Positions 33,901 through 46,292 of a stretch of DNA of 64,000 bases are shown here, in pieces (the stretch's first letter is position 1; each line of letters opens with the position of its first letter). The stretch comes from Spongilla lacustris. Taxonomy: Eukaryota > Porifera > Demospongiae > Spongillida > Spongillidae. Where the stretch lies: contig OX442428.1 of the NCBI GenBank assembly GCA_949361645.1, positions 3,397,847 through 3,461,846 of the forward strand. The letters run 5' to 3'. The notes under the pieces were generated by a model. It saw only the letters and a list, made by a program, of their open reading frames with translations. It had not been told where the DNA came from and did no database searches. The translations under genes were made by a program, and so were the position numbers.

Positions 33901-36900
33901 AAACCATGTTAAACGATAAGTGTTATTTCCACACTGAGATATTCACAATAGGTATACTATCATTAAAATCATAATAACGACTTTTAATAATTAAACCATT
34001 ACTAGTTAGTAAATCTAGATACATATGGATAGTATGTATGAGTGCATTGGATTTAATTTACCATTGAATGGTTTATGATAAACCATGTTAAACCATAAGT
34101 GTTATTTCCACACTGAGATATTCACATTAGGTATACTATCATTTAAATCATAATAAGTACATATAATAACTAAACCATTACTAGTTAGTAAATCCAGATA
34201 CATATGGATAGTATGTCTGAATGTATTAGATTTAATTTACCATTGAATGGTTTATCATAAACCATGTTAAACCATAAGTGTTATTTCCACACTGAGATAT
34301 TCACAATTGGTATACTATCATTTAAATCATAATAAGTACACATAATAATTAAACCATTACTAGTTAGTAAATCCAGATACATATGAATAGTATGTCTTAG
34401 TGTATTAAATTTAATTTACCATTGAATTGTTTATAATAAACCATGTTAAACCATCAGTGTTATTTCCATACTGAGATATTCACAATAGGTATACTATCAT
34501 TTAAATCATAATAAGTACATATAATAATTAAACCATTACTAGTTAGTAAGTCCAGATACATATGGATAGTATGTCTGAATGTATTAGATTTAATTTACCA
34601 TTGAATCGTTTATGATAAACCATGTTAAACCATCAGTGTTATTTCCACACTGAGATATTCACAATACATGTAGATCATTAAAATCATAATAACGACTTTT
34701 AATAATTAAACCATTACTAGTTAATAAATCTAGATACATATGGATAGTATGTCTGAGTGCATTGGGTTTAATTTACCATTGAATGGTTTATGATAAACCA
34801 TGTTAAACCATAAGTGTTATTTCCACACTGAGATATTTACAATAGGTATACTATCATTAAAATCATAATAAGTACATATAATAACTAAACCATTACTAGT
34901 TGGTAAATCCAGATACATTTAGATAGTAAGTCTTAGTGTATTAAATTTAATTTACCATTGAATGGTTTATGCTAAACCATGTTAAACCATAAGTGTTATT
35001 TCCACACTAAGATATTCACAATAGGTATACTATCATTAAAATCATTATAAGTACATTTAATAATTTAACCATTACTAGTTAGTAAATCTAGATACATATG
35101 GATAGTATGTCTGAGTGCATTGGATTTAATTTACAATTGAATGGTTTATGATAAACCATGTTAAACCATAAGTGTTATTTCCACACTGAGATATTCACAA
35201 TAGGTATACTATCATTAAAATCATAATAACGACTTTTAATAATTAAACCATTACTAGTTAGTAAATCTAGATACATATGGATAGTATGTCTGAGTGCATT
35301 GGATTTAATTTACAATTGAATGGTTTATGATAAACCATGTTAAACGATAAGTGTTATTTCCACACTGAGATATTCACAATAGGTATACTATCATTAAAAT
35401 CATAATAAGTACATATAATAACTAAACCATTACTAGTTAGTAAATCCAGATACATATGGATAGTATGTCTGAATGTATTAGATTTAATTTACCATTGAAT
35501 GGTTTATGATAAACCATGTTAAACCATAAGTGTTATTTCCACACTGAGATATTCACAATTGGTATACTATCATTTAAATCATAATAAGTACACTTAATAA
35601 TTAAACCATTACTAGTTAGTAAATCCAGATACATATGAATAGTATGTCTTAGTGTATTGAATTTAATTTACCATTGAATTGTTTATAATAAACCATGTTA
35701 AACCATCAGTGTTATTTCCATACTGAGATATACACAATAGGTATACTATCATTTAAATCATAATAAGTACATATAATAACTAAACCATAACTAGTTAGTA
35801 AATCCAGATACGTATGGATAGTATGTCTGAATGTATTAGATTTAATTTACCATTGAATGGTTTATGATAAACCATGTTAAACCATAATTGTTATATCCAC
35901 ACTGAGATATTCACAATAGGTATACTTTCATTAAAATCATAATAAGTACATTTAATAATTAAACCATTACTACGTAGTAAATCAAGATACAAATGGATAG
36001 TATGTCTGAGTGCATTGGATTTAATTTACCATTGAATCGTTTGTGATAAACCATAAGTGTTAATTCAACTCTGAGATTTTCACAATAGGTATACTATCAG
36101 TAAAATCATAGTAACAACTTTTAATAATTAAACCATTACTAGTTAGTAAATCTAGATACATATGGATAGTATGTCTGAGTGCATGGGATTTAATTTACCA
36201 TTGAATCGTTTATGATAAACCATGTTAAACCATAAGTGTTATTTCCACACTGAGATATTTACAATAGGTCTACAATTATTAAAATCATAATAAGTACATA
36301 TAATAACTAAACCATTACTAGTTAGTAAATCCAGATACATATGGATAGTATGTCTGAATGTATTAGATTTAATTTACCATTGAATGGTTTATGATAAACC
36401 TTGTTAAACCATAAGTGTTATTTCCACACTGAGATATTCACAATTGGTATACTATCATTTAAATCATAATAAGTACACTTAATAATTAAACCATTACTAG
36501 TTAGTAAATCCAGATACATATGAATAGTATGTCTTAGTGTATTAAATTTAATTTACCATTGAATTGTTTATGATAAACCATGTTAAACCATCAGTGTTAT
36601 TTCCACACTGAGATATTCACAATAGGTATACTATCATTTAAATCATAATAAGTACATATAATAACTAAACCATAACTAGTTAGTAAATCCAGATACGTAT
36701 GGATAGCATATCTGAATGTATTAGATTCAATTTACCATTGAATGGTTTATGATAAACCATGTTAAACCATAAGTGTTATTTCCACACTGAGATATTCACA
36801 ATAGGTATACTATCATTAAAATCATAATAAGTACATATAATAATTAAACCATTACTACTTAGTAAATCTAGATACAAATGGATAGTATGTCTGAGTGCAT

Positions 36901-39900
36901 TGGATTTAATTTACCATTGAATGGTTTGTGATAAACCATAAGTGTTAACTCCACTCTGAGATTTTCACTATAGGTATACTATCAGTAAAATCATAGTAAC
37001 AACTTTTAATAATTAAACCATTTCTAGTTAGTAAATCTAGATACATATGGATAGTATGTCTGAGTGCATTGGATTTAATTTACCATTGAATGGTTTATGA
37101 TAAACCATGTTAATCCATAAGTGTTATTTCCACACTGAGATATTCACAATAGGTATACTATCATTTAAATCATAATAAGTACACTTAATAATTAAACCAT
37201 TACTAGTTAGTAAATCCAAATACATATGAATAGTATGTCTTAGTGTATTAAATTTAATTTACCATTGAATGGTTTATGATAAACCATGTTAAACCATCAG
37301 TGTTATTTCCACACTGAGATATTCACAATAGGTATACTATCATTTAAATCATAATAAGTACATATAATAACTAAACCATTACTAGTTAGTAAATCTAAAT
37401 ACATATGGATAGTATGTCTGAATGTATTAGATTTAATTTACCATTGAATGGTTTATGATAAACCATGTTAAACCATAAGTGTTATTTCCACACTGAGATA
37501 TTCACATTTGGTATACTATCATTTAAATCATAATAAGTACACTTAATAATTAAACTATTACTAGTTAGTAAATCCAGATACATATGAATAGTATGTCTTA
37601 GTGTATTAAATTTAATTTACCAATGAATGGTTTATGATAAACCATGTTAAACAATCAGTGTTATTTCCACATTGAGATATTCACAATAGGTATACTATCA
37701 TTTAAATCATAATAAGTACATATAATAATTAAACCATTACTAGTTAGTAAATCCAGATACATATGGATAGTATGTCTGAATGTATTAGATTTAATTTACC
37801 ATTGAATGGTTTATGATAAACCATGTTAAACCATCAGTGTTATTTCCACACTGAGATATTCACAATACATGTAGTATCATTAAAATCATAATAACGACTT
37901 ATAATAATTAAACCATTACTAGTTAATAAATCTAGATACATATGGATAGTATGTCTGAGTGCATTGGGTTTAATTTACCATTGAATGGTTTATGATAAAC
38001 CATGTTAAACCATAAGTGTTATTTCCACTATGAGATATTTACAATAGGTATACTATCATTAAAATCATAATAAGTACATATAATAACTAAACCATTACTA
38101 GTTAGTAAATCCAGATACATATGGATAGTATGTCTGAATGTATTAGATTTAATTTACCATTGAATGGTTTATGATAAACCTTGTTAAACCATAAGTGTTA
38201 TTTCCACACTGAGATATTCACAATTGGTATACTATCATTTAAATCATAATAAGTACATATAATAACTAAACCATAACTAGTTAGTAAACCCAGATACGTA
38301 TGGATAGTATGTCTGAATGTATTAGATTTAATTTACCATTGAATGGTTTATGATAAACCATGTTAAACCATAAGTGTTATTTCCACACTGAGATATTCAC
38401 AATAGGGATACTATCATTAAAATCATAATAAGTACATATAATAATTAAACCATTACTACTTAGTAAATCTAGATACAAATGGATAGTATGTCTGAGTGCA
38501 TTGGATTTAATTTACCATTGAATGGTTTGTGATAAACCATAAGTGTTAACTCCACTCTGAGATTTTCACTATAGGTATACTATCAGTAAAATCATAGTAA
38601 CAACTTTTAATAATTAAACCATTTCTAGTTAGTAAATCTAGATACATATGGATAGTATGTCTGAGTGCATTGGATTTAATTTACCATTGAATGGTTTATG
38701 ATAAACCTTGTTAAACCATAAGTGTTATTTCCACACTGAGATATTCACAATTGGTATACTATCATTAAAATCAAAATAAGTACATATAATAACTAAACCA
38801 TTACTAGTTAGTAAATCTAAATACATAGGGATAGTATGTCTGAATGTATTAGATTTAATTGACCATTGAATGGTTTATGATAAACCATGTTAAACCATAA
38901 GTGTTATTTCCACACTGAGATATTCACATTTGGTATACTATCATTTAAATCATAATAAGTACACTTAATAATTAAACCATTACTAGTTAGTAAATCCTGA
39001 TACATATGAATAGTATGTCTTAATGTAATAAATTTAATTTACCAATGAATGGTTTATGATAAACCATGTTAAACCATAAGTGTTATTTCCACACTAAGAT
39101 ATTCACAATAGGTATACTATCATTAAAATCATTATAAGTACATTTAATAATTAAACCACTACTAGTTAGTAAATCTAGATACATATGGATAGTATGTCTG
39201 AGTGCTTTGGATTTAATTTACAATTGAATGGTTTATGATAAACCATGTTAAACGATAAGTGTTATTTCCACACTGAGATATTCACAATAGGTATACTATC
39301 ATTAAAATCATAATAACGACTTTTAATAATTAAACCATTACTAGTTAGTAAATCTAGATACATATGGATAGTATGTATGAGTGCATTGGATTTAATTTAC
39401 CATTGAATGGTTTATGATAAACCATGTTAAACCATAAGTGTTATTTCCACACTGAGATATTCACATTAGGTATACTATCATTTAAATCATAATAAGTACA
39501 TATAATAACTAAACCATTACTAGTTAGTAAATCCAGATACATATGGATAGTATGTCTGAATGTATTAGATTTAATTTACCATTGAATGGTTTATGATAAA
39601 CCATGTTAAACCATAAGTGTTATTTCCACACTGAGATATTCACAATTGGTATACTATCATTTAAATCATAATAAGTACACTTAATAATTAAACCATTACT
39701 AGTTAGTAAATCCAGATACATATGAATAGTATGTCTTAGTGTATTAAATTTAATTTACCATTGAATTGTTTATGATAAACCATGTTAAACCATCAGTGTT
39801 ATTTCCACACTGAGATATTCACAATAGGTATACTATCATTTAAATCATAATAAGTACATTTAATAACTAAACCATAACTAGTTAGTAAATCCAGATACGT

Positions 39901-42418
39901 ATGGATAGTATGTCTGAATGTATTAGATTCAATTTACCATTGAATGGTTTATGATAAACCATGTTAAACCATAAGTGTTATTTCCACACTGAGGTATTCA
40001 CAATAGGTATACTATCATTAAAATCATAATAAGTACATATAATAATTAAACCATTACTACTTAGTAAATCTAGATACAAATGGATAGTATGTCTGAGTGC
40101 ATTGGATTTAATTTACCATTGAATGGTTTGTGATAAACCATAAGTGTTAACTCCACTCTGAGATTTTCACTATAGGTATACTATCAGTAAAATCATAGTA
40201 ACAACTTTTAATAATTAAACCATTTCTAGTTAGTAAATCTAGATACATATGGATAGTATGTCTGAGTGCATTGGATTTAATTTACCATTGAATGGTTTAT
40301 GATAAACCATGTTAAACCATAAGTGTTATTTCCACACTGAGATATTCACAATAGGTATACTATCATTTAAATCATAATAAGTACACTTAATAATTAAACC
40401 ATTACTAGTTAGTAAATCTAGATACATATGGATAGTATGTCTTAGTGTATTAAATTTAATTTACCATTGAATGGTTTATGCTAAACCATGTTAAACAATC
40501 AGTGTTATTTCCACACTGAGATATTCACAATACATGTAGTATCATTAAAATCATAATAACGACTTTTAATAATTAAACCATTACTAGTTAATAAATCTAG
40601 ATACATATGGATAGTATGTCTGAGTGCATTGGGTTTAATTTACCATTGATTGGTTTATGATAAACCATGTTAAACCATAAGTGTTATTTCCACACTGAGA
40701 TATTTACAATAGGTATACTATCATTAAAATCATAATAAGTACATATAATAACTAAACCATTACTAGTTAGTAAATCCAGATACATATGGATAGTATGTCT
40801 GAATGTATTAGATTTAATTTACCATTGAATGGTTTATGATAAACCTTGTTAAACCATAAGTGTTATTTCCACACTGAGATATTCACAATTGGTATACTAT
40901 CATTTAAATCATAATAAGTACACTTAATAATTAAACCATTACTAGTTAGTAAATCCAGATACATATGAATAGTATGTCTTAGTGTATTAAATTTAATTTA
41001 CCATTGAATTGTTTATGATAAACCATGTTAAACCATCAGTGTTATTTCCACACTGAGATATTCACAATAGGTATACTATCATTTAAATCATAATAAGTAC
41101 ATTTAATAACTAAACCATAACTAGTTAGTAAATCCAGATACGTATGGATAGTATGTCTGAATGTATTAGATTCAATTTACCATTGAATGGTTTATGATAA
41201 ACCATGTTAAACCATAAGTGTTATTTCCACACTGAGGTATTCACAATAGGTATACTATCATTAAAATCATAATAAGTACATATAATAATTAAACCATTAC
41301 TACTTAGTAAATCTAGATACAAATGGATAGTATGTCTGAGTGCATTGGATTTAATTTACCATTGAATGGTTTGTGATAAACCATAAGTGTTAACTCCACT
41401 CTGAGATTTTCACTATAGGTATACTATCAGTAAAATCATAGTAACAACTTTTAATAATTAAACCATTTCTAGTTAGTAAATCTAGATACATATGGATAGT
41501 ATGTCTGAGTGCATTGGATTTAATTTACCATTGAATGGTTTATGATAAACCATGTTAAACCATAAGTGTTATTTCCACACTGAGATATTCACAATAGGTA
41601 TACTATCATTTAAATCATAATAAGTACACTTAATAATTAAACCATTACTAGTTAGTAAATCCAGATACATATGGATAGTATGTCTTAGTGTATTAAATTT
41701 AATTTACCATTGAATGGTTTATGCTAAACCATGTTAAACAATCAGTGTTATTTCCACACTGAGATATTCACAATACATGTAGTATCATTAAAATCATAAT
41801 AACGACTTTTAATAATTAAACCATTTCTAGATAGTAAATCTAGATACATATGGATAGTATGTCTGAGTGCATTGGATTTAATTTACCATTGAATGGTTTA
41901 TGATAAACCATGTTAAACCATAAGTGTTATTTCCACACTGAGATATTCACAATAGGTATACTATCATTTAAATCATAATAAGTACACTTAATAATTAAAC
42001 CATTACTAGTTAGTAAATCCAGATACATATGAATAGTATGTCTTAGTGTATTAAATTTAATTTACCAATGAATGGTTTATGATAAACCATGTTAAACAAT
42101 CAGTGTTATTTCCACATTGAGATATTCACAATAGGTATACTATCATTTAAATCATAATAAGTACATATAATAACTAAACCATTACTAGTTAGTAAATCTA
42201 AATACATATGGATAGTATGTCTGAATGTATTAGATTTAATTTACCATTGAATGGTTTATGATAAACCATGTTAAACCATAAGTGTTATTTCCACACTGAG
42301 ATATTCACATTTGGTATACTATCATTTAAATCATAATAAGTACACTTAATAATTAAACCATTACTAGTTAGTAAATCCAGATACATATGAATAGTATGTC
42401 TTAGTGTATTAAATTTAA
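30926..42418 (-). repeat. Satellite array, orientation B, first part
   Basis: About 64 monomers, reverse-complement in sense to the left array. The shared core runs TTACCATTGAATGG, GGTTTATGATAAACC, then TGTTATTTCCACACTGAG and TACTAGTTAGTAAAT. Most copies read AATAGGTATACTATC, a minority AATACATGTAGTATC, which is closer to orientation A. Higher-order structure includes a 1243-bp offset near 39.6-41.7 kb (GAGGTATTC at 39991 and 41234). It ends at AAATTTAA, where PLE-2 is inserted. Confidence 0.97.
42416..42418. repeat. Putative PLE-2 target duplication, left (TAA)
   Basis: The satellite reads AAATTTAA here and resumes at 47084 with TAATTTACC, so one uninterrupted monomer is restored if TAA is counted once. 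Confidence 0.55.
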
Positions 42419-42504
42419 AGGGGAGGGGCCAATTTGCATTGGTCCTCCTTGAATGCCCTCTACGCCACTGGAGTCTTTATATGTGAATGTGGAGTAGAGG
42501 GGTT

Positions 42505-44325
42505 CTAAAAAGGGTGGAGGTATGGTGGTTGGGATTGGTACATGGGTGGGTAGTAGGGGTGCGGAGTGGGGTATGGCCAGCTTGTGAGGGATTGTGGTAC
42601 AGGTGTCATCCAGGGTGGGATTAGTGGCCACCTGTTGTCAAACATTAGTGTCATGAGTGGAGGGGGTGGGAGGGGTAGGAGAGGCGTGTTTCGTCTGAGG
42701 GGGTTGCAGGATGGCGCATCATGGTTGGGTTGATGGATGTTGGGCTTGTAGGTTGGTTGGGGCCGGAGTGACATCAATGGTGGGATGATTGGGGTGGGGT
42801 TGTATTGTTGCTTCTGTTGTCGACTGGGCTGATAACTGTTCAGTGGTGGGGTGGGGTTAGGGTGTTGTTTCTGTTGGTTCTTTTGTTTCACTGGGACTTG
42901 TACTTTTGGGTGTGGGGGATGTTGAGGGTGGGTGGTCTTGGTGTTTGTTGCAGTAGGCCTTGGTGGGCAGGTGGACTCGGGAAGCAGGGGCTGAGGGGGG
43001 ACTTGTTGAAGGTGGGTGGTCTTGGTGTTTGTTGCAGTAGGCCTTGGTGGGCGGGTGGACTCGGGAAGCAGGGGCTGAGGGGGGACCTGGGGGGTTGTCA
43101 CCTCTCTTTGGGAGTCTGGGGGTGTGAGTTTGGAGGGTAGGGTGCGGGTCCTGAGGCACTCTTCTGTGTATATTCGGTTTGCTTTGTGTGCTTGTACCGT
43201 TTTCTGAATCTTCTTTTTCCTCTTCTCCTGTAGTGCATCCTGTAGCTTTGTCATGTGCTCTAGTGAGGTTGTTTGGGTGTTGCGCCACTGGCTCAGGATA
43301 ACTTCGTCTTTCACTGAGTCGAGCTCTTTTTCAATTTTGTCTAGCATTGAGTTTGTTTGTGTGGCTACCTTGTGGAGATGTTGCACGTTTGCTATGGTGA
43401 GTTCCGTGCTGGTCCTTGTAAGGATTTCAACGTACTTGGTCTTCAGTGTATCATCAGCTCCAAGTGTGGCACATGTGGCAAAGGCCCTGATTCCCAGGGG
43501 GAATACGTTTTTCTGCAGGCACTCTTCGTTGAAAGCCAAATGGTGCCGAGCCAATTCATAAAATTTCCTCATACCCGGGTACCTGTCCATAACAGACTGG
43601 TATTCTTTGTCAAGGAGTGCCTTTTCTATTTTCGATGTTTTGTTGGGCTGGACAGTTGGCATGGGACACATGTGAGCTGCTGGTGAATGTGGTAGTGAGA
43701 TCGTATTGGCATCTGATGGTGGTGGTGTGGGGAAGGGAGTGATGTGGGTAGGCTGATCGATGGTCTGAGCTGTTGTTGGTGGTGTGGGAGAACATGTTCT
43801 GATGAGTGGTGATTGATCATTGCTATTTGATGGTGAAGCTGGGGCATCAGAGGCTGATGACTGTGGTGGGGGGGAGGGGATGGTGATGGTGAGTTGATCA
43901 ATGGTTTGGGTTACTGCAGATGATGGTGGGGGTGGTGGACTAGTTCTGACTGGTGGCAATTGGTCGTTGATTGATGATGGGGTTAAGGTATTAGGTGCTG
44001 ATGGGAGTGAGTGACATGGGGCGGTATGGGTAGGCTGATCAGTAGTTTGAGCTGTTACTGGTGATGGTGGTGGGGATAAGTTCGTTCGAATGGGTGGCAA
44101 ATGGTCATTGACATCTGATGTTGAAGGTAGGGCATCAGAAGCTGATGATGGAGGTGATGAGGGGGTGATATGGATGGGTTGAACAGTGGTTTGAACTGCA
44201 ATTGATGATGGTTGAGGGGATGAGCTTGCGCTAGGTGGCAGATGGTCGTGGGTCAGGGTCGGTTGTGAGGAACGAGGTATGGCTGGGGCTGCGCGTCTGG
44301 TAGCGATCCGGTTTGTTAGTTGGCA
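42505..44325 (-). CDS. PLE-2 ORF1, Pro-rich protein with helical middle
   Basis: A minus-strand frame open for about 606 codons from 44325 to a stop at 42505. It has no ATG near its start; the first TTG-type start gives 531 codons from 44100. The N-terminal third is a degenerate repeat of about 43 residues (LPPIRT ... PPPS ... QTIDQPTH ... SA) present about four times. The middle (about residues 160-310 of the 531) is predicted helical and charged (SMLDKIEKELDSVKDEVILS), consistent with a coiled coil. The C-terminal third is Pro/Gln/Thr-rich, with a tandem duplication containing PPQPLLPEST and PPRPTATNTKTTH. No known domain recognised. By position it is the ORF1-like product of the Penelope-like element, perhaps RNA-binding; that role is inference. 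Confidence 0.6.
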   Translation of the reverse strand, partial: CQLTNRIATRRAAPAIPRSSQPTLTHDHLPPSASSSPQPSSIAVQTTVQPIHITPSSPPSSASDALPSTSDVNDHLPPIRTNLSPPPSPVTAQTTDQPTHTAPCHSLPSAPNTLTPSSINDQLPPVRTSPPPPPSSAVTQTIDQLTITIPSPPPQSSASDAPASPSNSNDQSPLIRTCSPTPPTTAQTIDQPTHITPFPTPPPSDANTISLPHSPAAHMCPMPTVQPNKTSKIEKALLDKEYQSVMDRYPGMRKFYELARHHLAFNEECLQKNVFPLGIRAFATCATLGADDTLKTKYVEILTRTSTELTIANVQHLHKVATQTNSMLDKIEKELDSVKDEVILSQWRNTQTTSLEHMTKLQDALQEKRKKKIQKTVQAHKANRIYTEECLRTRTLPSKLTPPDSQREVTTPQVPPQPLLPESTRPPRPTATNTKTTHLQQVPPQPLLPESTCPPRPTATNTKTTHPQHPPHPKVQVPVKQKNQQKQHPNPTPPLNSYQPSRQQKQQYNPTPIIPPLMSLRPQPTYKPNIHQPNHDAPSCNPLRRNTPLLPLPPPPLMTLMFDNRWPLIPPWMTPVPQSLTSWPYPTPHPYYPPMYQSQPPYLHPF

Positions 44326-44580
44326 TTACGTGCCCGCAACTACATGCACTAAACGGAGGGAGGGAATGATTAGTGTAGACTTACGTAAAAGGGGACGCGT
44401 TCACTGTATTCTCTCTCGTGCCAAACTTTAATGTCACTACAAATGCATTTCGGCCGTGCTGGCCTTCTTCAGTGCAGTATACAGCAAAGATTGACACGAA
44501 ATGAATAACAGGTGTTCGTGCAGTGCATAAATAGTTCTCGACAGGTGCTAAATGTGAGGTGTGTGCAGCTGGCTGTTACA
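44326..44580 (-). promoter_or_regulatory. PLE-2 internal non-coding region between ORF2 and ORF1
   Basis: About 250 bp separate the end of the GIY-YIG frame from the ORF1 frame. In tandem Penelope-like copies this is where the 3' end of one copy meets the 5' leader of the next. It contains the hairpin at 44448-44472. No clear promoter element was identified. Confidence 0.4.
44448..44472 (-). ncRNA. Hammerhead-like core motif in PLE-2
   Basis: On the minus strand CTGAAGA is followed by A, GGCC-AGCAC-GGCC (a 4-bp stem) and GAAA. This is the order of the hammerhead ribozyme core (CUGANGA, stem II, GAAA), and hammerheads are reported from Penelope-like elements. However, an extra A sits at the base of stem II, and I could not draw convincing stems I and III or the cleavage-site UH, so it may be only a conserved hairpin. 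Confidence 0.3.
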
Positions 44581-46107
44581 TCACATGTATACATCATTTA
44601 GCCCATACGGGGTTCTTGAGTTTAGCCTATTGATCCAGATTTCTTCAGTTGCAAATCTTTGCTCTGGATTAACTCTCATGAGTGGGATGATGCTTACTCT
44701 GAATGCCCCGTGCTGGTCGAAGTGTTTGTAGATAAGCTGTCTGGGCTCCCGACTGGACCTGAATCTACTCCTATGCTGGTTTACCCTCTCCCTCAGTGTG
44801 GACGTGGTTACGCCGACGTATTGAAGTTTACAGATTTTGCATTGGAGTACGTATATTATATTACTGCTCTCGCAGGACAGATGGTGCTGTATGGGGATCC
44901 TTAGGCCCGTGGTGGTGCACTTGAATGTGTTGGTTGTGATGATATCGGGACATGACCTGCAGTTACTTTTATTGCATGGCTGTGGTAGTAGTGGTATGTG
45001 GTAGCTTCTGATCTCGGGTGTGATGTTGTTTGTAATGGCATCTGTATTCAATGGTGATTTTGTGATGATCTTCTTGATGTTTGATTTGTTTCTGTATGCA
45101 ATGACTAGCCGTTTGCGAGCCATATGAAATGTGGTGGCGTCCCTTTCAAGGTGATCTAGGTTTAGCTTTAAGGCTTTGATCGGATGGTTCCTTCTGGCAT
45201 CGTAGTGGACTGTAAATGGGTATGGTGAAGTTGATAGTGTTGTGAGTTGGTTTCGTGGTTGGCTTGTGACTGATATGATGATCTTATTGATGATGTTGAA
45301 GGGGTAGCCTCTATCAATAAAGTGGTTGATGAGTTGCTGTTTGAGGTGTCTGAAGTCTTTAGGGTCAGAGCATTGACGCTGGTATCTCAGGATTTCTGCT
45401 TTGATAATGGCTGTTTTTGTGTTGAGTGGGTGATGGCTGGTGTAGTGGATATACTGAAAAGAGTTTGTTGGCTTGAAATGTGTTTTGGTGGAAAGTCGGC
45501 GTGTGGCTGCAAATTGATCTCCTTTGTAGATGGTAATGTCAAGATAATCTATGGATGTTTCTGAGATTGAGTACTCATATTTGATTGTTGGGTGGAAGCC
45601 ATTGAGGTTGGCAAAGAATGTTTGGAAGTCAGCCATTGAGTGTGTCCAGACAATGAAAATGTCGTCAATGTAACGCTTGTAGATGAGTGGCTGTTTGTCT
45701 TGCGTCTTCAGAAAGCGTTCCTCTAGTGTTGCCATGAACAGGTTAGCAAGAGTTGGGGCTAGAGGTGTACCCATCGCTACACCTGTGCGCTGCTGATATG
45801 GTGTAGCATTGAACGTGAAGATGTTGTTTTTCAGAATGAAGTTCAGTAGTTGTCTGGTGATGAATTTAGGAAGGCCAATAGCTTCATTATGTTTCAAGAT
45901 TGCTTCAATTCCTTCGTCTTGCGGGATGGTGGTATACAGACTTTTAACGTCGATGGAAACTAGAAAAACATGGTCAGATGGTGGAATGGGGGTGGATTTA
46001 AGAATGGTGACTAGGCTCTGAGAGTTCTTCAGGAATGATGGAATGAGTGGAACTTTTGATTTGAAGAAGTGGTCTAAGTACGAGGATATTGCTGTGGTGG
46101 CTCCGTT
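44581..46107 (-). CDS. PLE-2 ORF2 C-terminal part: reverse transcriptase and GIY-YIG endonuclease
   Basis: A minus-strand frame of about 508 native codons (the first few codons of the open frame up to 46125 come from the MITE). It contains RT motifs VSIDVKSLYTTIP (about residue 55), GVAMGTPLAPTLANL (115) and catalytic YIDD (152-155), then a zinc-ligand segment (PCNKSNCRSCPD), and a GIY-YIG nuclease (NIIYVLQCKICKLQYVGV, LRERVNQH, then E and N residues in EEIWINRLNS). This order, RT then GIY-YIG, defines canonical Penelope-like elements: the nuclease nicks target DNA and the RT copies RNA there. The frame ends LNDVYM-stop at 44581. Upstream, the MITE at 46108-46292 separates it from the rest of ORF2. 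Confidence 0.9.
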   Translation of the reverse strand, partial: NGATTAISSYLDHFFKSKVPLIPSFLKNSQSLVTILKSTPIPPSDHVFLVSIDVKSLYTTIPQDEGIEAILKHNEAIGLPKFITRQLLNFILKNNIFTFNATPYQQRTGVAMGTPLAPTLANLFMATLEERFLKTQDKQPLIYKRYIDDIFIVWTHSMADFQTFFANLNGFHPTIKYEYSISETSIDYLDITIYKGDQFAATRRLSTKTHFKPTNSFQYIHYTSHHPLNTKTAIIKAEILRYQRQCSDPKDFRHLKQQLINHFIDRGYPFNIINKIIISVTSQPRNQLTTLSTSPYPFTVHYDARRNHPIKALKLNLDHLERDATTFHMARKRLVIAYRNKSNIKKIITKSPLNTDAITNNITPEIRSYHIPLLPQPCNKSNCRSCPDIITTNTFKCTTTGLRIPIQHHLSCESSNIIYVLQCKICKLQYVGVTTSTLRERVNQHRSRFRSSREPRQLIYKHFDQHGAFRVSIIPLMRVNPEQRFATEEIWINRLNSRTPYGLNDVYM

Positions 46108-46292
46108 CCCAACGAAAAATTTCACGCATGCTCATGCATGAATCATGCATGATTTTCGGACACTCCGTACTCTACCGTAAAATTGCATGTGCCTTGCAAG
46201 CATCATGCATGGTCATGCATGGTCATGCATGATTCATGCAAGATTCTTCCAAGATTCTTTGCAAGATGCCATGCGTATTTTTTTTCCTTGGG
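46108..46292. mobile_element. 185-bp MITE disrupting the PLE-2 reverse transcriptase
   Basis: Inverted termini: CCCAACGAAAAAT at the left and CCCAAGGAAAAAA on the complementary strand at the right, with similarity extending to ACGCATG. TT is duplicated on each side (46106-46107, 46293-46294). The interior is dominated by repeated CATGCATG motifs. Comparison with PLE-1, which is uninterrupted at this point, shows the insertion lies exactly between the Asn codon and the following Gly-Ala-Thr codons of the RT. Superfamily unknown. Confidence 0.8.

Noticed and set aside
42805..43686. Plus-strand frames of 102-111 codons
   Set aside because: Antisense shadows of PLE-2 ORF1; low-complexity Gly/Val/Leu products of a Pro/Thr-rich gene.
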